This document shows, in pieces, positions 22,230 to 33,829 of a DNA stretch of 64,000 nt. The notes beneath the pieces are model-generated. The model saw only the letters and a program-made list of their open reading frames with translations, made no database searches and was not told the origin of the DNA. The stretch lies in assembly GCA_015680685.1 (NCBI GenBank), contig MNCI01005055.1:117644-181643 (forward strand). Reading direction: 5' to 3'. This DNA is from Gnetum montanum. Lineage: Eukaryota; Streptophyta; Gnetopsida; Gnetales; Gnetaceae. Positions within the stretch are counted from its first letter, which is position 1, and each line of letters opens with the position of its first letter. Both the position numbers and the translations under genes were made by a program.

Positions 22230-23061
22230 TGATGAGTGGCGAGATACCGCTACAATTAACCATATGAATACGAGTATTACACACGCGATCCAGTTGAACT
22301 CTACAGATTGACTAGTTGTGGCATCTAGACAATTAGCCTTAGGTCATAATTTGCTGTCTTCCCACCTAGACTAGTGTTAGCTTTGTCATGTATGGTTTAG
22401 TCTAGAGTGAGGTGTATGATGTGTTTCAATGCTAATGCTACTCCTAAGGACAATGGAAAGCAATATTGACTAAGCTAAGAGAGAAATGGTGAGAGAGAAT
22501 CTAGCTAGCCTAAGTACGATGAGCATCCATTCTTTGATTATCCATACACATCTTGGACTTCGTGCATGATTACCACTGGGATTACCAAGCGTAGATCCTA
22601 GGTACGCTACTAGGTTACCAAGTAGTCACACTTAAATGCTCATAATCAAGTCATACTCATTCCATGTTTAATAGGAGTTTAAGGGTGAGAAGAGATTAAC
22701 TAGGAAAGTAGTAAATAACAATTAATTAAATCATTAAGCTAAGTGAATGCTGCAATGATGAAGCAATCTCGATCTTTATTGCCGATCATGTGCATGTCCA
22801 AGTATGTCACACTTGAATAAAGGATGTCATACAATTACATTCACGACACTGTAGGCATACACTGGGAGGAAAAGGGTTGAGAGAAAAAAAGAAACTAAAA
22901 CTTAACTCTAAAACTTACTCAAGAAAAATCACTCCCTAACTACACTGTCTACCTCTTATTTATAGACGAGGAGATAGGCTATGATATCGTGTACACGATA
23001 TCGTGGCAAGGTTGCGATATCGTGTACGTGATATCACGGTGCACTAAATGGCGACTCATCA
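22230..23061 (-). mobile_element. 5' LTR of element C
   Basis: This 832-bp copy starts TGATGAGTGG and ends GACTCATCA. U3 palindromes lie at 22978-23040 (GATATCGTGTACACGATATC and similar), ahead of a reverse-strand TATA box at about 22965. The TSD ACAAT follows. Confidence 0.9.
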
Positions 23062-23066
23062 ACAAT

Positions 23067-23185
23067 GATGACAAAATGAACATCAACTACTAGTATACTT
23101 ACATTGCCCATCTGAGGATTTCGATCTAGTCACATGTAAATACTTGTAACTTATATGGTTGAGTGTTGGAATACCCAACCAATCA
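23067..23185 (+). mobile_element. 3' LTR of element B, distal part after nested insertion
   Basis: It ends with TTATATGGTTGAGTGTTGGAATACCC...CAATCA, matching the LTR ends of E (TATGGTTGAGTGTAGGGGTACC...CATCA). It continues the broken LTR from 14449. Confidence 0.6.
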
Positions 23186-24699
23186 TAAAGTCTAAAATAG
23201 AAAATCTAAAAATAAGATTAAACAATCTAGAATTTCTTGAGATAGACCAAGGATGGATGTCCAAATTCCATGAGATAAATTTAAGATATCACCTATCTTG
23301 TAGTGTTCCAAATTTCTTAAGATAGATTAAGAATGGATATTATTTTTGGTGGATTCTATTGCAAGTTTTGGTAAGTTTGTACTAGCAATAAGTTTGTTGA
23401 TCTAGTGGCAATCAAGCAAGTTCCATTACAAAGAATTATATTTTAATTTCAACAGAGATGTTGAGAATAAGTGTAAAGAACACTTCCTATTGTTGGCACA
23501 TTTTGGCCATTTCATGAAATAGGTTTGCATGATAAAATTGATTAAAGTTTTTTGTAGTTTTCAGTACTCTCATATTGTTAGTTGGAGAAGTGGCAAGAAT
23601 TCCACAAACCATTAACTATGTTTTCTTACTAAATTCATAAGGGAGATTTTAAAAATCCACTGCAAAGAAATTTTAGATGCTGAAAGATTGGAGGAAAGGC
23701 TACTGTACTTTGTTAGAATAAACAAAATTTCAGCTTGTGGATAAAGAGAAATAGCATCTAAATTTATAGAAGAAAGAAATGAAGAATCAAAGTAACTGCA
23801 ATTGATGGTAAACTGGTCATTGAAAATTACAGTATTCTTCATGTGCCCTGTATATGAAGTGCAGAAGAAAAAGAAGAAAAGAGAAAAAGAATAAGAGTTA
23901 AAATGCAGTTAGCAGTATATACAAGAATTGAGAATTGGACGCCAGAGTAATGTCTATTTATTTTTGTAAAAAAAAAATAGCAAAAGCAGAGACATTAGTA
24001 AAAAGAAATTTGTCAAACACTTTGTATATACTATGCATTTGAATCAGCAATAAAAATTGCAAAAGCAAGAATAGGTTATAAAAATGATTTTAGAAAGAAA
24101 AACGCAGTAGGGTTTCTAGCTCGTATTTGACAGAGCACCAAGGCACAGTAGAGAGATAAACTCCAAAAAAAGAAGCAATGCACAACTGTAGCTGGCAGTA
24201 ACCACAAACATGGCAAGCAACAGCATCATGTTGAGACTCGGGTGGTGGCAGTTCAATGAATGCATGGCACAGATGGAGGTCTCACCGCACACATCGGTAA
24301 GGTTTCTGCAAAAATCATTGGTCCAGAGCACGATCAATCTAGATACAAAATGGTGGAGGCGTTGTTTTGATTCAAACGTATCGGCATAAAAGAAAACGTT
24401 ATTGGTGGAGTTGAGGATGTTGCTACCTCCGGAGGCCTAGTTTAAGTCGTGTAGAATGATACTTCCTTTTGTCCATGGTGCTAAGTATAGTGGCAACTAC
24501 CTATTCACGCCCAATCCTAGTTCATCCGCTGTGATTTAAAACATTCATATCAACCACAGTTTTTCTATCGTCCAAGTAATAGCTTCAAAATTTAAATCAC
24601 ATAATCTGTAAAATGATATGTGAAAGTAACATATTTAAAACAAAGTATTATTATTCAAGAGGAAAAACAATTCATGGGATGGTTATTTAGAAAAACACA
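23186..24699. other. Unassigned AT-rich intergenic stretch
   Basis: Short ORFs only, with no recognisable domain. Purine-rich runs lie near 23860-23890. I see no repeat ends, tRNA or gene here. Confidence 0.6.
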
Positions 24700-26082
24700 T
24701 GTTAATGTAGGCATAGTTTTCTCCTAACTTGTTGGGCAAGTTGTAACTCCTTTACTTGGGGAGTAAGTTACCCACGATATTTTGTAATTTCTAACTACCT
24801 ATGAGACCTATAAAAAGGCTTCAAGGCCTCAGAATAAGAAAAAAAAAAGGAAAGGGTCTATTCTAGCTTAAAAAAAAAGGAAGCCTTAAGAGAGAAGGAG
24901 GCCTTGGGAGAAAGAAAGGAGTCTCTTAGAGGAGCATTTTGTAAAGAATTGATAGAAGAAATATATTGAAGATGGCTTGCTAAATACAGCATTTCAGCCT
25001 CTTTGTTATAGTTTTGTGAGTTATGTTTATTTTTTATTTTTTTAAAATTGTTTAGCTAGTGGTTTAGATAGTATCATGCTTGGCAAATAATTTTCAGATT
25101 TTTAGATTGCTCTTATTGTTCTTGTTGCATGATAGAAAGTTTTTATTAAGATTTTTTCATAGAAGAGCTTGTGTTTGAAAGCCTTAAGAGCATTTTAGTA
25201 GTGAATTTTATTATTGTGACATGTATAACAACCGCTATTGAGATTGTTGTAAGAGAGCCTCTGCATGTAGTCAAGCCGTTGAACGATTCAATAGTCAAGA
25301 AGGTTCAGAAAATCTTTGGTATTTTGATAGGACTAGAATAGTTTCTTTTATCTTTAAAGTGAATCTCCATGGTATTTCAATCATAAATTGTCAAGTCTTT
25401 TGAAGGTTCTATTGAATGAAATTATTAACATCCATTATCTAGCCAAAATAGGGTCTAGTACATGATAGTTTACGCAGCAATTTTTTTTGGTAGCATAGTA
25501 GGACTGTCTTGAAGAAATTGCTTATTTGAGCCTTGGAAGTTTGAACAATTCATAGTTATTGAATTTGGGATAGCTTTATTGCAAAGTGTTTACTCATATC
25601 AATTTTACCTTGTTTAAAAATTTAAGATCTTTACACAAATTTGCTTTCTTTTTCTCTTCTTTCTATTTCCATTTAATTTCGCCCTATTTCTAGTTTTCTT
25701 ATGGAACTATCTCTTTCTCTAGGGAAAATTAGAAGTAGATTCGTAGAGTTGTGCTTAAATGTTTTTGCAAAACTTTATTTGTTACAAGTAGGAATTATAA
25801 GAACCACATAGACTAGGTAATTGAACAAAATAGGAACTCTCAAAAACTCACATTACTTTGCAAAGTTGGCTTAATCTCTTTAAGATAAGTCATTTATTAT
25901 TTTACACACAACCTAATCGTTTTATTTTTCACAACAACACACACACATACTCACATTAACTACTGAGTCTATTTGGAGGTATCTGGGCCTTGGTGTTGCC
26001 AAAGACCAGCAAGCACCTAAATCCTGTTCAAGGACACTCGCTGGTAGTCGTGTCCCAAATGGTCACCAACACCTACATTACA
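24700..26082 (+). mobile_element. Element D: probable solo LTR of an unrelated family
   Basis: The ends are inverted repeats: TGTTAATGTAGG at the left, and ACACCTACATTACA at the right (reverse complement TGTAATGTAGGTGT). A TATA box CTATAAAAAGG at about 24810 is followed by a purine-rich transcribed leader. No clear 5-bp target duplication was found (ACACA left, AGCAT right), so the exact edges are uncertain. Confidence 0.45.
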
Positions 26083-26639
26083 AGCATTGTATATAACCCT
26101 CACTATAATAGAGAACATTTTGCCATGGAAACAAAACTAATAATCTACCAAGCCTTCTGCAGCTAAATCATTTTGTGCATGAAGGCTTATGTTACTACAT
26201 AATTCTTGTTTTTTGTCTTTTTAATTGAATCACATACCTTTTATAAGTAGGAATTATGTAACTCCCATTCTTTTACAAGGATTACTTTTTAGTTTTTATT
26301 ATATTTTATATTTTAAAGAAGCTTTATTATTGCAAATGGAAATAAAAATGCTTAATTATGTCCTTGTGAGACCACAAAGGTTTATAGAACACATAAAATT
26401 TATTAAAAGGCTTTGATATAGCCATGATGATTATTGAACACCTTATCAAGAAAACAACTCAAAATTAACATGTCCAGCTCGAACAAATATGGCAAAGTCA
26501 TTACATGAAAATTATATTTAAGTCTCAAAGCTTTAAATAAAAGACAATGCAAAACACAATGAGTTGTTAATATACCTTTTTATATGTTCTTTTAATAATA
26601 ATGCAAGTACATATTTTTATCCTCTTTATTCTAGATATC

Positions 26640-27300
26640 AATTTTATGAATGTTAGACCCTACAACTATTTTGCTGCATGTATCTTTTGATTTTGTAGAA
26701 CTTGAGTGGTTCAAGCGACATGCTTTAACTCCTTTACATGATTTTAATAAAAAAAATGTTCAAACTATAGAAGGAAACTCTTTTAAAAGATTTACTTCAA
26801 ATGATTGATGAAGGTTTGATAAAATTCATGCTAAAATTATAATAGATTTGAGACTACTAATTGGCTACTAATCATTTTATTGAATGTTAATTATAAAATT
26901 AATGCTAATGTTTTTGCTTTGTAATTTTAAATACATTTGCCTCAATTAGTCAAAGAAAAAGGCAAGATTGTACTCTTGCTACTCATGTTTTTATTCTTAC
27001 TACCAAACCTCTTGGTTACACTTTGAAATATTATCTTTCTCAAGACAAACAAGATCATAGATTTATCTTTAGGAACTATAAAATGATAAATTATTGATAT
27101 CCACAAATGTTCATTCTTTATTATTAAGAGTAATAAAAATAACTTGAGTACTGTTTACTATTTTATTCAAGTTTATTGTAAAGCCTCTAGTTTTAGTATT
27201 AACATAAGCTTGGAGACATTTCATATATATAAGCTTTATGAGTTTCTTTGGACATGGTTCAATTACTACCTTTTGAGTTATAACTCTATTTGATATTCCT
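26640..27300 (+). pseudogene. Very degraded LINE (L1-type) reverse transcriptase remnant
   Basis: Scattered plus-strand segments recall plant L1 RT: LLQMIDEGLIKF, then LLNVNYKINANVFAL (compare the usual LLNVDYKI.AK.LA), and near 27170 FIQVYCKASSFSINISLE (compare FCKASG.KIN..KS). Frames change and stops are many. The 300 bp on either side hold nothing clear. Confidence 0.35.
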
Positions 27301-27473
27301 TCTTACCCCTCAACTTTTTCAGATTAAATAGCTTAACAAAACATAGAACTTTAAAATATTTTTTAGCTTAAGTATCAAAATCTTGTGTCTATTTATGAAT
27401 AATCAACACTACATGCTTACATATAAATGATTCTATATTTAGGACACATTGCACTGTCGAAGCATTACCTAGC

Positions 27474-28433
27474 TGATGAGACGTGATATGCACAAGCCAC
27501 GATATCGCGTATGCAATATCGCGGCCACCATGATATCGCATCCCCTACGATATTGTGTACACAATACCGTGGTCCACCGCCAAATCTATAAATAAGAGGT
27601 GGCACTCCCCTCATTTGGATATAGAGATTAGAAGTAGTGAAGCTCTGGCGGATTGATCATCCTAGAGATAGAATATTTTCCCATGTGCCCGCAGTAGGAG
27701 TCCCCCAAGTAAACGGTTCTTTATTCGAGCAGCTTTGTACCTGAACACAAGTTGTGTATGGCAATAAAGATGAGCTTTGTGGATAAACCTTGCAGTACAT
27801 GCATAGGTTTATTTAATGTTATTTACTGCTTTCCTAGTAGCGTGGCATGAGTACGACTTGGTTACGAGCATTGACGAATGTGTACAGCTAGACAAGGAAT
27901 CGACTACTCATCGCGATTAGATTGTCTCACCCTTATCTCCTAGAACTTGGGATGAGTACGACTTGATTATGAGCATCTACGGATGTGTACGGCTAGTCAA
28001 GGAATCGGCTGCTCGTCGCACTTAGGCTGGTTAGGTGCCTCAGTACGACCGCTTCAAGCACGTGCATTACGTGTGGTAATCCTAGTAACGATTAGTGTTT
28101 GGTAGCCACAATTGCACAGTTTAGGGTGTGTACGGTTAGTGGGAACGGATGCTGACACTAGGACTTAGTGTTGTAGTTAGAGTTAGTTTTAGTCTCTCAA
28201 CCCTTCACCCTTTAGCATAGGAGATAAACCCATAAAATACCAAGAAAATCATATACCTCGTACTTACTTAACCATACACCGTGACAAAAAAAAGTAAGTT
28301 TGGAAAGACAACGATTAATTAACCCCAAGTGTTCCTTGTGGTGTTTAGGCATTTAGTCTGTGAAGTTTGACTAGATCGTGCGTGCTACGCTGGTTTCATA
28401 TGGTTGAGTGTAGGGGTACCTCGCCACTCATCA
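27474..28433 (+). mobile_element. 5' LTR of element E
   Basis: This 960-bp LTR has ends TGATGAG...CTCATCA. The U3 is only about 110 bp, mostly GATATC palindromes (27495-27575), then CTATAAATAAG as TATA box (about 27587). R and U5 fill the remaining roughly 840 bp. Confidence 0.93.
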
Positions 28434-28434
28434 T

Positions 28435-28452
28435 TGGCACCGTTGTCGAGGA
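28435..28452 (+). promoter_or_regulatory. Primer-binding site of element E (tRNA-Asp type)
   Basis: TGGCACCGTTGTCGAGGA lies one base after the LTR. It differs from the tRNA-Asp complement TGGCGCCGTTGCCGGGGA at only three positions, all transitions. Confidence 0.88.
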
Positions 28453-28574
28453 CTAAGTGTTTATACGCCAATTAGAACATTAGGAAATCTTTCACATCAT
28501 TGTGAGCCTTAACGAACCTTTGGGTTAATTAGTTAAATAAGAACATATATAACGGTGAACAACACACCAATTAA

Positions 28575-31500
28575 ATGGCTTCTTCTCATAAGGTTAACTC
28601 ACCTAGGGATAACATGGAAGATAGTCAACGACATACACATAACTTAAACAAGCCAAGTCCTAAACAGTATAAGATAGTTTATACTCATCCCGATGAGTAT
28701 ATTCCCGATTACAGTTTTACCCTCCATCAGGATGAATAGTTGCACTGGAGAGATTTTTTTGGTAACATAATTTTACAACCAAATTGATCTGTTCTGAACA
28801 TGCTCTTCCATAGCTTAGCATAGATGGGCATGTAGGACTTATTCGCTGGATACGTTGCTGGAGAATATGATATAAGGGATTATCATCCCACCGCCTTGCA
28901 ACGTATGAGGGACAAAAGGCAGAAGAGCCAACACTCATTGTTGAAGGGCAAGGTCCCCCATGTCCTTAGTGAAATAGGAAACAAGGAACCCCTCACAATG
29001 GGTTTCTTAGGAAATGATGTTCCTCCTCCTCACAATGGTGAAGAGGTTAGGCATTAGAGCCTTCGATCAACTATACATGCTACGAGCTCTGATCCCCGTG
29101 AACACCAACTGTTGACAGCAGGAACAACCACTCACACTAAGGATGGGCACTTTGATCGTCACAATGATCGGGGCCGAAGCAGCTGCAGAGAAGGTAAGAA
29201 ACATCGCCATGGTGATGGATTCCCTTCCTCTTCTACTTCATCTCACCATTCACACTCTCCTTCCACATCTAGGCGCAACCATCGTGAGCACAACAGAGAG
29301 GGTAAAAGTAAGGAAGATGAAAGACCTCAACAAGAAGTTTTGGGGTTAGGACAAGGGCAAAGACGTAGGGAAAGTAGGGAACCACCACGAAGACATCACA
29401 TACGTCATGACAAGGATGATCATGACAAACCCCTACTCACAACCCGAAGCATTCTAGACATCACAGAGGTAGTTAGGATCCCCACAAGGCACTTAAAAGA
29501 TAGAAGGATCAAGCATTTGGACATAAATAATATCTCACGTTTTGAAGGGGGATACAATTCTAATCCTCAACATCATTTATAGGCATTTCACGATGTCTGT
29601 GCCTTGCAAAATATAGATAATGAGTGGCAGAAGCTTAAGTTGTTCCCAAGGACACTCACCAAAGAAGCAGAGAGCTGGTACCGGTCCTTAGAGCCGAAAA
29701 CCATCAGGAGGTGGAGTACGATGCTTGAACTGTTCAACAACAAATATCAAACGTACTCCAGAGTGTCCAATTTTCATAAGCAGATACAAGGCTGGAAACA
29801 AGGTGCTTATGAACCCTTGGATGCTTCCATGGCTAGTTACTATACACTGCTACATCGTTGCCTGGGCCATGGGTATGCTAGGCGAGATCAACTTCATCAT
29901 ATCGTGCATGGGCTAAGGAATGAAACGAGAAGAACTCTTGGGACTTACGCCCAAGGGAGACTTTCCCACCTAAGAGCCCATGAAGTTGAAAGTTTGTTGG
30001 AACAAGTAGCGTAAGAAGAGGGTAAGCTACATAAGAGTGAAAGTGCAGAAGAATACAACCGTGATCCCTCCTTTCGCAAGAAGGGAGTGAAATTCTATGA
30101 TGAGGAGGATGAGTCACCACTTGAAGAGTTGGTGAATCGAAAAAGCTTATCGATCCAAAAGTTAATAACCGAGGTATTAGCTAAGGTAGATCAAATGTGG
30201 GATTTCTTAGACTCAAGAATAAAAATAGTCTTAAAAATCGTAGAAGAGTCTAAGGTTGAACAAAGTAGTGACAAAGGCAAAACCAAGTGGAGAAACTTAA
30301 TCCTTGCACATAACAAGGGTAAGGGGAAAATTCCTATCTCCGATGAGGCTGTGAATTCTGATTCAGACGATGATATTGGATGTGAGGTCTACTACTATGA
30401 CCATCCTAAGGGATGTTACCCAATTATCTCACATCTGCAGGAGTTTGGGGTGTATGCGTTAAATCCAAGACTTAATCAATGGCAAACACCCTGAAGGTTA
30501 CCTTATCCATAAGTTAACCCAAGGTAGTTCCACCAACCCTTAACATATTACCCAAGTGGAACGCCTCCATAGCCTACTAGACAACATCAGCAATGGCAAT
30601 ACCCATAGTCATGGGGGATGCCACCGCCAACACATCAGTACCCTTACCGGCAGCTCGATCCTTACGATTATTATGTGCAGCAGCCATTTTCTCCAGGTGA
30701 CTCTATGGGTCACACTAATCCCCAATGTTTCTACCAAGTTCGGGAGTACTTTAGGAGGACTCCTTCTCCTTTGGAAGATATCTCACATTCAACCCATCCT
30801 CTAACTCCACCTCCACCTCTTCCACCTGTAGTTCCCATGCAACCTATTCCAACAATGCAAGGGGAATTACCTACCCAACCATAGCAACGTAACACCACGA
30901 GAGTTATAAATATTCATCATGTAAATATCCAACCAGGTGCTAGTTCTGACAACTATACAAAGAAGAGACCCTTTTTCAGAACTAGGAGCCCAAACAAACT
31001 CTCGCAACAACAAGCAGTTGGACACATGTAAAGGCCTCTAACCACTAATGCTTCGGAGAACCCTTCAGGCTAGCAACTAAGTACGCAAATGGTTATGTTG
31101 ACACATACCGTAATTGACTAGATAAAGATGGGCCACCTTCCCAGGAAACTATCTGACTCTGGGAACCCCTTAATTCATTTGCAGATTGTCGAAAATGCAC
31201 CACATCAAGCTCTTCTTAACTCAGGTTCCATAGTAAACCTAATTTCACAAAATATGTATCAAGCCTAGACTCTGCCCCAACTTAAGAAGAGTAACATACA
31301 ACTGGAGCTGGCTAACCAGTCCATCACCATTCCCTTAGGATTGGTGGAGGACACTATCACCACTATGTATGGGTGGTCATACCCAGCCGATTTCCTGGTG
31401 ATTGAGGTTAACAACGAAGTGGGCTTCTCCATTATAATGGGAAGACCGTAGACGCGTACCTAGGAATCCGAGATCTTTCCTTGCAAATTTCTAAGATAAA

Positions 31501-31897
31501 CATTTATGAAAAGATTGAGAAGAAGAAAGTTCCATGCATCACATACAGTGATTCATCGGGAGATGACATGGAGGATATGTCTCCATGTAAGAGGTATGCC
31601 TATGAGAATGAGAAACAAAGATGCTTGTATGTAGCAGCCACGCAACCAGTAGTAGACACCCCGTGGTTGACAGCTACTCATAAGAGTAGACAAATATGCA
31701 TGGAACGAACTGAGAAAACTCATGCTAACAATGAAAGCATATATACATTAGAACATGAGCGTCGCCAACTTCCACCCCTGAATCTAAGATCATCAATTGG
31801 GAGAAGTTGGGCACTTCTTAGAAATTTAGATAGACGCTCATTATTTCGGATCTCTCCCTTACAACTTATTCATGGAGGAGATGGCAACCTATGCTAA
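28575..31897 (+). pseudogene. gag-protease of element E (Athila-like)
   Basis: ATG at 28575 opens a frame kept to TAG at 31451, interrupted by about a dozen stops. After a frameshift near 31450 it continues in another frame to 31897. Order: acidic N-terminus; a long Arg/His/Ser/Asp-rich basic region (29112-29450); gag core with NEWQKLKLFPRTLTKEAESW and the segment GLRNETRRTLGTYAQGRL (29604-30014); acidic linker; Pro/Gln/Tyr-rich tail (30600-30880); retropepsin-like domain 31170-31450. In that domain the active-site loop reads LLNSGS (normally LLDSGA/DTGA), so the catalytic Asp is Asn here, and the flap-end motif is FSIIMGRP. The protein is inactive as it stands. Confidence 0.85.
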
Positions 31898-33010
31898 TCA
31901 TATGGGGCCCTCAGTTCTTTTTCAATTTTTGTTTTACACATTTTTGTTTTACAACATTTTTGTTTTACAAATTTCTTTAACTTTCTCTATTTTTGTTTTA
32001 CACCATCGTTATAGTTTTCTATTTTTATGTGTGTGTGTGTGTGTGTGCCACCCACCATGTAAGTTCATCACCCAATAAATGTTCGGACCGATGGGATGAA
32101 CTATTTTTCATTGATTGCTAATGTTTGATTTTTACCTTTAAGTTACAATGTTGACACTAAGGTATGTTTCTTTTGATATGGCAGGCAATGATATCACTTC
32201 ATCCATCCATCCACCAATTTCTATGGTTTCTCCTAGCTTGGAAATATACAGTTCCCTTCTAATAAGAACTTTAACGAATTGGTGACTGGGTATTTCTCAA
32301 ACTAAGGAAAGGACTCAAGGATTGCAAAGGGTGTGACTTCAAAGGAACTTGATGCTTTTGTATTGGTCATTCACTTGGGTTCTTGGATGTTTTCTTCTTG
32401 AGTTTTCTTACTGTTCCGATGTTACCCAATTATCAGAAGTTGAGCCAATAAAAATAAGAAGTCTTTGCATGGTGTGGTTCTCATGGATAAAAACACAAAA
32501 ACACAAAAAAATATGATGAAAGTGAGAATTCAAAGCACACCCCTTAGATGAAATAACAATTGGGCTACAAGCACTGGTTATGGAACCAAAAGTGTTCCCT
32601 CTAACTAAGGCCCTTCTCGCTTCTCATTGTCTCCTTTGTTTCATCAGAATGGTGGTGGCTCTTTGAAGATGCATCCTCGTATCCAAGTGGATGGTTTAAC
32701 CAACTGCATTGATGCGAAGTCACTCGAAGTGGTTGGTTTGAGCCTGGAGTTGGAATGAGATTTGCCAAGTCACATTAACCATGAAACACACAAGGGGTTG
32801 TACACCACCTTGTTCTTGAGATTCCATTCCATTCTCTCCTCTCCTCTCCATCTTTCTCTCCATTGTTCACCTCATTGCTAGCTGTATCATTAGTGTATAT
32901 ATTTTGGTTGATGCACTGTTTTCTTTTTGGTCAATTCTTCCAGTTAAGACTTTAACTCTTGTTCCAAAAGACATTCCCAGAGCCTATGGACTCTTTGAAT
33001 GTGGTTCTGT

Positions 33011-33060
33011 CAGGGCATTAACGACATGAGCCTACTTTGGGGAGGACCCACTGGCATTCC
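33011..33060 (+). other. Conserved noncoding module (element E copy)
   Basis: It contains CCTACTTTGGGGAGGACCCA, the same block as in B, C and F, about 735 bp before the PPT. Flanking arms pair only weakly here. Confidence 0.75.
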
Positions 33061-33222
33061 TATTTGGAGCATCAGTTAACTTCTTTTCCTAAACATTTTG
33101 CAATTGATTTTATTTTGTTCATTTCCATCTTGACATCTCTTTTATCGATGTCCTAGTTGTCCATTTTTATTTCTTTTTCTTACTCCTTTTCTTTCTCCAT
33201 TCTCTCACTACCAAAGGTTCGC

Positions 33223-33242
33223 GATTAGTCATGGGGGTATGA
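33223..33242 (+). promoter_or_regulatory. Internal polypurine-tract copy (element E)
   Basis: GATTAGTCATGGGGGTATGA shares the core GTCATGGGGGTATGA with the terminal PPT at 33818-33832. It lies about 590 bp upstream of it. Confidence 0.65.
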
Positions 33243-33793
33243 GGCCTAATTTTTTGATTTTTCTTCTATGCCTCAAATTTTTTTCGTTTCTCTTCTTAAC
33301 CCCTACACCTTCAGTAGTCATCATTTATATATTCCCAGATCCGTATCAGCCATACCACAACCCAACTAATGGACTTACACCGAAGCAAGGTATACAATGA
33401 AATTCGTTTACCCTTGCTAACATAAGACTGTGTTGTGTGTGCGGATGGTGATCATGCAACAATGGACCAAATCTGGAGGAAGCACTTGGAATGGAGCAAT
33501 GCTGAAAGCAGTTATGCAAGGAGCAAGATTGATGATGCACTTATGGATGGACAACGAAAGGCACAATCTAGGCATTGGCAGCAACAAGATCTCTTCTCTC
33601 TTCTTATCTTCTCTTCTCTCTCCTCTTTTCTCTCAGTTGCCAACTGTGGCCTGATGTCAATGTAATAAGGTGTTCACCCTTGTTGTCATGAACACTAGTT
33701 TTTTCAAGTCTTGTAATAATGATCCATTCACATGTCATCCCATTAGTTCCATTCCCCTCAATAATTCCATACCTTCCTGATATTATTGTAAGG

Positions 33794-33829
33794 AACTCAA
33801 GGATGAGTTTTTATTTCGTCATGGGGGTA
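33794..33829 (+). promoter_or_regulatory. Pre-PPT hairpin and polypurine tract of element E
   Basis: AACTCAAGGATGAGTT (33794-33809) can fold as a 6-bp hairpin, followed by GTCATGGGGGTA directly before the LTR start TGATGAG at 33830. Confidence 0.85.

Larger units (their letters stand above)
14455..23061 (-). mobile_element. Element C: complete nested Athila-like LTR element lacking pol
   Basis: Two LTRs (14455-15272 and 22230-23061), a primer site beside the right LTR and a PPT beside the left LTR define a minus-strand element. The 5-bp target duplication ACAAT is exact (14450-14454 and 23062-23066). The interior holds gag (22088-20127), a noncoding stretch with the hairpin module, and the long extra ORF (18228-15439). 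I see no protease, RT, RNase H or integrase. It must have depended on enzymes supplied in trans. It inserted into the 3' LTR of element B. Confidence 0.85.
9050..23185 (+). mobile_element. Element B: 5'-truncated Athila-like element, interrupted by element C
   Basis: On the plus strand this copy retains a 3' untranslated region, a conserved hairpin module (9733-9791), an internal PPT-like tract (10345-10360), an extra ORF (10700-13466), a terminal PPT (13708-13717) and a 3' LTR. The LTR starts at 13718 (TGATAAAACC) and breaks at 14454. It resumes at 23067 and ends near 23185 with TATGGTTGAGTG...CAATCA, the family's usual LTR terminus. No gag, pol or 5' LTR is visible upstream. The left edge is an estimate from where similarity to the 3' regions of C, E and F begins. 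Confidence 0.7.
31898..33793 (+). other. 3' untranslated region of element E
   Basis: No gene is supported. It contains a T-rich stretch with TTTTGTTTTACA repeats (31920-32000), a GT microsatellite (32029-32047) and the hairpin-module homologue (33011-33060). It also has an internal PPT-like tract (33223-33242). Parts are alignable with the 3' regions of elements B, C and F. Confidence 0.75.

Noticed and set aside
24116-24337. Cys-rich small ORF resembling a secreted peptide
   Set aside because: The hydrophobic stretch is internal, there is no typical signal peptide at the start, no homology is recognised and no neighbouring regulatory features are seen.
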